From CAVDRM01 sp963611355 (GTDB taxonomy: Bacteria > Bacillota > Clostridia > Christensenellales > Aristaeellaceae), in the NCBI GenBank assembly GCA_963611355.1, contig CAVDRM010000014.1:1-54762 (forward strand): DNA of 54,762 nucleotides, read 5' to 3'. The notes beneath the pieces are model-generated. The model was not told the origin of the DNA, made no database searches, and saw nothing but the letters and a program-made list of their open reading frames with translations. Shown one piece after another: positions 50,409-54,762 of the stretch. The position numbers and the translations under genes were made by a program. Numbering within the stretch: the first letter of the stretch is position 1; every line of letters begins with the position of its first letter.

Positions 50409-51410
50409 ATGATAAGCGATGCAGTGCTAAAGGGTGAGCGGAAGCCGATTCTTGCCTTGGGGGAGCTGTTGGTGGATCTTGTGCCGGAGCAGGAGAACAT
50501 ACGCATTGAGGATGCCGGCTCTGTCCTCAAAGCCGCCAGCGGCTCAGCGGGTATTTTTGCCTGTGCCGCTTCTCTGCTTGGTGCGCAGAGCGGCTTCATC
50601 GGCAAAATCGGCGTTGATAGTTTAAGCCGTATGGTCACAAAAGCGTTAAGCGCTCAAAATGTCGATATGTCGCACCTTATTGTTTCCGATGAGGGACAAA
50701 TCGGGCTGGCTTTTTTGGAGTATCTGCCAGATGGACGAAATTATCAGTATTACCGCAATCGCTCCGTAGGCAGCCTTCTTCGAGCTGACGAGCTGGATGA
50801 AGCATACATCGGCAGCGCTTACGCTGTTCACTTTCCCGGTATGCTGCTGGAACTGACGAAGGAAATGCGGGGAGCGTGTATAAGCTTGGTTGAGCTTGCT
50901 CACAAGCACGGGGTTCTTGTTTCGTTTGACCCCAACATTCGCCGAGAGCTGTCTGACGATAAAGCGGCACGCGAAAGGCTGCTTTGGGCAGTGCATAATG
51001 CAGATATTATCGCCCCGACGCTGGCTGAAGGACAGCTCCTGACCGGCAAAACCGATATTGGCGACGTTCTGCATTCCCTGCACGCCATGGGGCCGCGTGT
51101 GGTGGCACTCACGCGGGACAAGGACGGCGCTGTCATCAGCAAGGACGGCATGGTTGCAATTGCGGCAGGCATCCGTTATCCTCCCGTAGATCCGACCGGA
51201 GCGGGTGATACCCTGGCTGCTGCGCTGTGTGTCGGTTTACAGGAGGATATGCCGCTTGAACGCCTTGCCGCATTTTGTAATTGTGCGGGTACGCTGGTCA
51301 TCACACGGCGCGGCGCTATCGGAATGGCCTTGCCGACACGAACGCAGGTAGAGGAAATGATGGCTTCCGGCGTGTGCAAGGTCACAATGTGTTCACCGGC
51401 AGATTTATAA
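50409..51410 (+). CDS. PfkB-family kinase (2-keto-3-deoxygluconate-kinase-like)
   Basis: A 333-aa ribokinase-fold sugar kinase. The opening PILALGELLVDLVPEQ, the GSAGIFACAASLLGAQSGFI substrate loop, the YYRNRSVGSLL region and the signature PPVDPTGAGDTLAAALCVGL (anion hole and catalytic Asp) are all present. The pattern is that of the KdgK/fructokinase subgroup. With an HpcH/HpaI aldolase and a 2-hydroxyacid dehydrogenase next to it, a 2-keto-3-deoxy sugar acid is the most likely substrate (inference). ATG 50409 has AAAGGAG 5 nt upstream and a consensus promoter about 57 nt upstream. Confidence 0.88.
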   Translation: MISDAVLKGERKPILALGELLVDLVPEQENIRIEDAGSVLKAASGSAGIFACAASLLGAQSGFIGKIGVDSLSRMVTKALSAQNVDMSHLIVSDEGQIGLAFLEYLPDGRNYQYYRNRSVGSLLRADELDEAYIGSAYAVHFPGMLLELTKEMRGACISLVELAHKHGVLVSFDPNIRRELSDDKAARERLLWAVHNADIIAPTLAEGQLLTGKTDIGDVLHSLHAMGPRVVALTRDKDGAVISKDGMVAIAAGIRYPPVDPTGAGDTLAAALCVGLQEDMPLERLAAFCNCAGTLVITRRGAIGMALPTRTQVEEMMASGVCKVTMCSPADL

Positions 51411-51425
51411 AAAAGGAGTGTATGT

Positions 51426-52199
51426 ATGATGCAGAACTTGAAGCAGAGACTTCGCGGCGGCGAACAGGTGCTCGGAACAATGGTGACCACTTTCACCAGC
51501 CCTGACATTGCCAAAATCCTGAAAAACTGCGGCTTTGACTTTTTCATCGTAGACTGCGAACACGGCTCATTCACCACCCGTGAGGTCGCCAACATCATCG
51601 CCGAGGCGCGTGGCGCATCCATTCCCGCCCTTGTGCGCATTCCTGAAATGCGCCGTGAGCATGCGCTGAAGTTTATGGAGATGGGCGCTTCCGGTCTGCT
51701 CCTGCCGAATACGGAAACGGCTGAGCAGGCTCGGATGCTCGTTGACTGCACGAAATATGCGCCGATGGGACATCGCGGCGTATCTCTGTCACGGCCGCAT
51801 ACGGATTTTCAAAAGGTCAACGGTCCCGAATATATGCAGGAAGCCAATGAGCAAACCCTTCTCATGTGCCAAATCGAGTCGCGCATCGGTGTCCAGAACA
51901 TCGAAGAAATCATGGCTGTAGACGGCATTGATGTTGGGTTTATCGGCCCAAACGATATGTCTCAGGATTTTGGCATTCTTGGGCAGTTTACGCATCCTGA
52001 CATTGTCGCTGCGTTTGAACGGGTTATTGCGGCAGCCGAGAGTCACGGAAAGTGGAGCGGCGTTCATTTCGGCTCTGCCGAGCCTCTAAAGCCGTGGCTG
52101 AAACGCGGGATGCAAATCAATATGTGGAACAGCGACATCGGTCTTTTGGCGCTTGGCGCTAAGGCAATCGGCGATTTGCGCGGAGGCAATGCGAAATGA
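51426..52199 (+). CDS. HpcH/HpaI-family 2-keto-3-deoxy sugar acid aldolase
   Basis: A 257-aa metal-dependent class II pyruvate aldolase. Motifs: FFIVDCEHGSFTTREVANII (base His), ALVRIPEMRREHALKFMEMG, GASGLLLPNTETAEQARMLV, CQIESRIGVQNIEEI (metal Glu) and IDVGFIGPNDMSQDFG (metal Asp). Relatives split 2-keto-3-deoxy-glucarate or -rhamnonate into pyruvate and an aldehyde such as tartronate semialdehyde or lactaldehyde. The start at 51426 has GGAG 7 nt upstream; the next codon is also ATG. The stop overlaps the following dehydrogenase start by 4 nt, so the aldehyde product may be handed on to that enzyme. Confidence 0.9.
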   Translation: MMQNLKQRLRGGEQVLGTMVTTFTSPDIAKILKNCGFDFFIVDCEHGSFTTREVANIIAEARGASIPALVRIPEMRREHALKFMEMGASGLLLPNTETAEQARMLVDCTKYAPMGHRGVSLSRPHTDFQKVNGPEYMQEANEQTLLMCQIESRIGVQNIEEIMAVDGIDVGFIGPNDMSQDFGILGQFTHPDIVAAFERVIAAAESHGKWSGVHFGSAEPLKPWLKRGMQINMWNSDIGLLALGAKAIGDLRGGNAK

Positions 52200-53161
52200 A
52201 AATCGTTATCTTGGACGGATATACCGAAAATCCGGGAGATTTAAGCTGGGAAGGTTTTCAGGCTTTAGGTGAATTAACCATATATGACCGCACGCCTTTT
52301 AAGGATGGCAATGACGAAATCATTCGGCGCGCCAAGGGCGCAGAAATTGTCATTGTCAACAAGACGCCGCTTTCCGCGGAAACGCTGTCTGCTCTTGCCC
52401 CGCAGCTTCGTTATATCGGCGTGCTGGCAACAGGCTATAACATTGTGGATACGGCTGCAGCGGCCGCGCAAGGCGTACCCGTTTGCAATATTCCGACCTA
52501 TGGAACAACCGCAGTCGCGCAATATACCATGGCGCTTCTTTTGGAATTGTGCCATCATGTCGGAGAGCACAGCCGCTCCGTCAAAAACGGCGACTGGTCT
52601 CGCTGCCCAGATTTCTGCTATTGGAATACGCCGCTGATTGAATTGGCCGGAAAAACCTTCGGCATAATCGGATATGGCCGTATCGGCAAAGCGACGGCCC
52701 GCTTAGCGGCAGCCTTCGGCATGGATGTTCTGGCCTATGATGCTTATGCAGCCTGCGACGAAAATGCCCGTATGGTCTCTTTGAACGAACTGTACGAAAA
52801 AAGCGATATTATCAGTCTGCATTGCCCGCTGTTAAAGGAAACGCAGGGAATGATTAACGCGGAAAGCATTGCAAAAATGAAAAACGGCGTGATGCTGCTC
52901 AACACCTCTCGCGGCCCGCTCATTGCAGAAGACGACTTAGCCGAAGCGCTTCAAACGGGAAAGGTTGCGGCCGCCGCAATGGATGTGCTTTCTGACGAGC
53001 CGGCACGCGAAGTCTGCCCTTTGCTTGCTTTAGATAATTGTCTCATTACTCCGCATATTGCGTGGGCGCCGAAGGAAAGCCGCCAGCGCCTTATGAATAT
53101 CGCAGTGGAAAACCTGCGTGCCTTTTTAACCGGAAATCCGCAGAATGTTGTCAATCGGTAA
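52196..53161 (+). CDS. D-isomer-specific 2-hydroxyacid dehydrogenase (hydroxypyruvate-reductase-like)
   Basis: A 321-aa NAD(P)-dependent dehydrogenase. The nucleotide motif is FGIIGYGRIGKATARLA near residue 150, and the catalytic Arg is in LLNTSRGPLIAEDDL. The Glu is in VLSDEPAREVCPLL, and the acid His in LITPHIAWAPKESRQRL. N-terminal YIGVLATGYNIVDTAAAA binds substrate. This matches the glycerate/hydroxypyruvate reductase (HprA-like) subgroup. Next to the aldolase, it may reduce a 2-keto acid product or oxidise a 2-hydroxy acid. It starts within the stop of the aldolase gene and is last in its operon; a strong hairpin follows at 53247. Confidence 0.9.
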   Translation: MKIVILDGYTENPGDLSWEGFQALGELTIYDRTPFKDGNDEIIRRAKGAEIVIVNKTPLSAETLSALAPQLRYIGVLATGYNIVDTAAAAAQGVPVCNIPTYGTTAVAQYTMALLLELCHHVGEHSRSVKNGDWSRCPDFCYWNTPLIELAGKTFGIIGYGRIGKATARLAAAFGMDVLAYDAYAACDENARMVSLNELYEKSDIISLHCPLLKETQGMINAESIAKMKNGVMLLNTSRGPLIAEDDLAEALQTGKVAAAAMDVLSDEPAREVCPLLALDNCLITPHIAWAPKESRQRLMNIAVENLRAFLTGNPQNVVNR

Positions 53162-53246
53162 ACTTTTCAAGCATTCAATGCGATAACATCGGAAAGCCCG
53201 TATAGTCACATCGTTGTTCGATTTTCCTCCCTTTACCAATTGAGAA

Positions 53247-53281
53247 GGAGCTGTCTTACTGAAAATCAGTAAGACAGCTCC
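53247..53281. terminator. 16-bp perfect hairpin between convergent units
   Basis: A perfect 16-bp stem, GGAGCTGTCTTACTGA (53247-53262) with its complement (53266-53281), and an AAA loop. No long T run follows on either strand, but stem strength and the location between convergent units fit a shared terminator. Confidence 0.65.
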
Positions 53282-53350
53282 CGAAAAACACACACATTTA
53301 TTATTTTAAGGCTGTTCTCGGTGGTCTTTTGCCTTTTTGCTTTGCCTCGT

Positions 53351-53607
53351 TTATTTGTTGTCCTCTGCATAGGTCTCCCAACGCAGAATGCGATGACTGT
53401 CTTCTTCCTCCCAGACAATACAGCCGAAGTAATCGTCCGACGCTTCCGTTACACCTTTTGGCAGCAGCCAGCCCAAAAAGTCGAACGCAGCCATGCCGTC
53501 CATGAAATGGTCGCTTTCGGGCTGTCAGTATCTCCCATGATAAATGTGCAATTCTGCTCGTGCGCCCAGTGCTTGACACGCTGAATGAATACCTGTTCAC
53601 CGTCCAT
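53351..53607 (-). pseudogene. Small immunity-like gene broken by a one-base frameshift
   Basis: The frame from ATG 53607 (GGAGG 7 nt upstream) reads MDGEQVFIQRVKHWAHEQNC, then TFIMGDTDS. The natural continuation is in another frame: ESDHFMDGMAAFDFLGWLLP, KGVTEASDDYFGC, IVWEEEDSHRILRWETYAED, NK-stop at 53351. Adding one C to the CCC run (plus-strand GGG at 53519-53521) joins the two halves into a protein of about 86 aa. It is rich in acidic and aromatic residues like many immunity proteins. Either the gene has decayed or the base is a sequencing error. It is last in a run of small genes after a toxin-tip fragment. Confidence 0.6.
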
Positions 53608-53631
53608 CTTTCGGCCTCCATTGCTTGAGCA

Positions 53632-53859
53632 TCAGCTTTGCAAGTACCGTTTTTCCAAATCCATCCCCAAGCCGTAATCAGCCGGGTCAAGGTCGCCCAT
53701 AATGATGTCATCTTTGATGGCATCAAGCACTTCATAATAAGCTGCCTTTCGTGCTTCGTAGTATTCATCGTTGGAATGCATTTTTGCTTCAGCAAGTGCT
53801 TCGTCTGCGTTTTCAATCAGCCTTTCAATGGTGGCCTTTAATACATCGTCGCCGCTCAT
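53632..53859 (-). CDS. Small helical immunity-like protein
   Basis: A 75-aa acidic, mainly helical protein (LKATIERLIENADEALAEAK, HSNDEYYEARKAAYYEVLDA, PADYGLGMDLEKRYL). The E/D-Y-Y-E-x-R-x-A-Y-Y-E pattern is seen in small Firmicutes proteins that sit near polymorphic toxins and prophage remnants, but a function is not established. AAAGGAGGGG lies 7 nt before ATG 53859. Its start overlaps the end of the preceding broken gene (ATGA), so the cluster was built as a coupled operon. Confidence 0.7.
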   Translation of the reverse strand: MSGDDVLKATIERLIENADEALAEAKMHSNDEYYEARKAAYYEVLDAIKDDIIMGDLDPADYGLGMDLEKRYLQS

Positions 53860-54072
53860 TGTTCACCCCTCCTTTTTAATTCTGCTTCACGCCTTACTAA
53901 TGATTTTCGAAAACCGTTGATTTCCTTTTGCCAATGGTTAAGCAAACAGAGCAGCCGTCCTTCGTCCTTTGTCTCCCACTCGGCATCATGCCCCGCCGAA
54001 AAAAAACGGCTTTTTCTTTCTGCTGCGCAATGCGTTTTTCGTAATTATATGCCAACGCTTTTGTTAGCATAG
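53856..54072 (-). pseudogene. Second small gene broken at a homopolymer
   Basis: From ATG 54072 the frame reads MLTKALAYNYEKRIAQQKEK, then AVFF, and then leaves sense. In the frame one base away it continues SAGHDAEWETKDEGRLLCLL, NHWQKEINGFRKSLVRREAE, LKRRGEQ-stop. Adding one T to the T8 run (A8 on the plus strand, 53999-54006) restores a protein of about 71 aa that would end by a 4-nt overlap with the next gene. The restored protein is charged and helical; no family recognised. Decay and homopolymer sequencing error are both possible. Confidence 0.55.
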
Positions 54073-54081
54073 CGTCATCCT

Positions 54082-54333
54082 TTACAGCATCTTCATCTCC
54101 CCGATGCGCTCGGCAATCGGTTTCCCGTCAATGAGGTAATGGTCTACAAGGTCAGTGCCGTCTTTGAATGTCTGTTCGTTGGCTTCCGTTACTTGCTCGG
54201 CGATGTTGGGGCCTGCCTCCCACCAACCAAGAATGGTATACCGTTTGCCGCAACATTCAAATTCAACATCATCGCCGAAGTCAATACGTGCTATCAGGGT
54301 CTCTCGCGTTAGTTCTTTGCTGAAGTCAATCAT
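54082..54333 (-). CDS. Small candidate immunity protein next to the toxin-tip fragment
   Basis: An 83-aa acidic protein (MIDFSKELTRETLIARIDFG, DDVEFECCGKRYTILGWWEA, LVDHYLIDGKPIAERIGEM). The layout, with a short helix, a central F-x-x-x-G-K-x-Y-x-I strand pair and a closing L-x-x-x-x-I-D-G-K-P-I, resembles small Firmicutes proteins commonly placed beside toxin-tipped head or polymorphic-toxin genes. It overlaps the upstream fragment by 8 nt. An immunity role is inferred from this coupling and its size, not from a named domain. Confidence 0.65.
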   Translation of the reverse strand: MIDFSKELTRETLIARIDFGDDVEFECCGKRYTILGWWEAGPNIAEQVTEANEQTFKDGTDLVDHYLIDGKPIAERIGEMKML

Positions 54334-54694
54334 CGAAATAATTCACTCCTCGCTGAATAATATCGGCGTTTTGCGCAAGCTCCTCATCCGTAAGATACTC
54401 GGCTTGCGTGTGTGGATTTTTCTTCCACGGTTTTAAAGTGTGTTTGTGTGCTCCCATCGGATGCGCCTTCGGTCGTTTATGGTCGCTTGTATCAAAGTCA
54501 TATTTTGCCACGCCGTCAGCGCCATAGACGCGCCGCTGGAGGACGTTGCCGTCATCGTCCGTCTTGTCAAAAATGCCGTTCGGTTCGCCCTTGAACGGGA
54601 TGCCGTTTGAAAGGTCGCTGTTTTTGGCAATCGTCCGTCTGCTGTACGCTTCATCCCACGTCCTGATTGTACCATCTTCCCCGCCGCTTTGCAC
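54326..54694 (-). CDS. C-terminal toxin-tip fragment (partial), polymorphic-toxin-like
   Basis: A 122-aa frame from a GTG at 54694. The same frame stays open for another 63 nt to the right (KKFRIWVDFWGAVHGVQ) until a TAG at 54758-54760, with no ATG, so the coding unit is a 3' fragment whose beginning is missing or lies in another frame. The core, FDKTDDDGNVLQRRVYGADG, VAKYDFDTSDHKRPKAHPMG and AHKHTLKPWKKNPH, matches the R-x-Y-x-x-x-G-x-x-x-x-D-x-D-x-x-D-H-x-x-P-x-x-H-P pattern of C-terminal domains of Firmicutes polymorphic or phage-head toxins. The window ends 68 bp upstream, so its true start cannot be judged. Confidence 0.55.
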   Translation of the reverse strand: MQSGGEDGTIRTWDEAYSRRTIAKNSDLSNGIPFKGEPNGIFDKTDDDGNVLQRRVYGADGVAKYDFDTSDHKRPKAHPMGAHKHTLKPWKKNPHTQAEYLTDEELAQNADIIQRGVNYFDD

Positions 54695-54762
54695 GCCGTG
54701 AACAGCGCCCCAAAAGTCAACCCAAATGCGAAACTTTTTTATATTATTTTTTCTTTCCTATA

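Noticed and set aside
53301..53816. 171-codon open frame on the minus strand
   Set aside because: It runs across the small 75-aa gene and the broken gene in the wrong frame. Its composition is basic and unlike the coupled real frames, and it has no ribosome site.
1..54762. CRISPR arrays, tRNA or rRNA genes, intact prophage
   Set aside because: No regularly spaced repeats, no cloverleaf with a CCA-type end and no ribosomal RNA sequence was noticed. Phage-like parts are isolated 3' fragments only. This was by eye and a covariance-model scan would be needed to exclude small RNAs.

Overview
The window looks like chromosome of a low-to-moderate GC Gram-positive anaerobe, most plausibly a gut Clostridia. 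Support: strong Shine-Dalgarno boxes (AAGGAGG), sigma-A promoters, intrinsic terminators, frequent TTG/GTG starts, sugar ABC transporters of the LplB/YtcP type, a histidine kinase paired with an AraC-type response regulator, and the GlpA-like/FAD-oxidoreductase/DUF1667 triad. Genus cannot be read from the sequence. No rRNA, tRNA or CRISPR array was seen.

Layout. (1) 1-8.8 kb: hairpins and terminators, a 1155-aa secreted protein of about ten SdrD_B-like repeats, a secreted metallo-beta-lactamase with a lamin-tail-like C-terminus, a nitroreductase, tadA, a PrsA/SurA-like foldase and a HAD-IIA phosphatase. (2) 8.8-11.9 kb: a three-gene glycerol-3-phosphate-type oxidation operon. (3) 12.1-13.3 kb: an eroded phage head-protein fragment ending in a nuclease-like toxin tip, with a small overlapping candidate immunity gene. 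(4) 13.4-31.3 kb: first glycan locus. It holds a two-component system, a leftward operon (glutaminase-like DUF4965 protein, GH20-like enzyme, deacetylase-like protein), a rightward operon (AraC regulator, GH2 enzyme, lectin-fold protein), and a sugar ABC transporter (two permeases, binding protein) followed by a DUF4091 protein. (5) 31.37-31.73 kb: a 361-bp mobile-element remnant with long inverted repeats and a 7-bp target duplication, inserted into the 3' end of a sialidase-like gene. (6) 31.7-53.2 kb: second carbohydrate locus. A leftward operon carries permease, permease, binding protein, PHP protein, SGNH esterase, an unrecognised TIM-barrel-like protein and the sialidase-like protein. 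A divergent rightward operon carries a Gfo/Idh oxidoreductase, class II aldolase, FGGY kinase, AraA-family isomerase, class III aminotransferase and a second Gfo/Idh oxidoreductase. Then come a LacI regulator and a divergent operon of PfkB (KDG-type) kinase, HpcH/HpaI aldolase and 2-hydroxyacid dehydrogenase. (7) 53.3-54.76 kb: a second toxin-tip fragment followed by four small immunity-like genes, two of them broken at homopolymers.

How the parts fit: both glycan loci pair secreted or cytoplasmic glycan-processing enzymes with a dedicated transporter and regulator. The second adds a complete isomerase-kinase-aldolase core plus dehydrogenases and an aminotransferase, which suggests catabolism of an unusual (possibly amino-, keto- or acidic) sugar. 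The substrate is not deducible from sequence alone.
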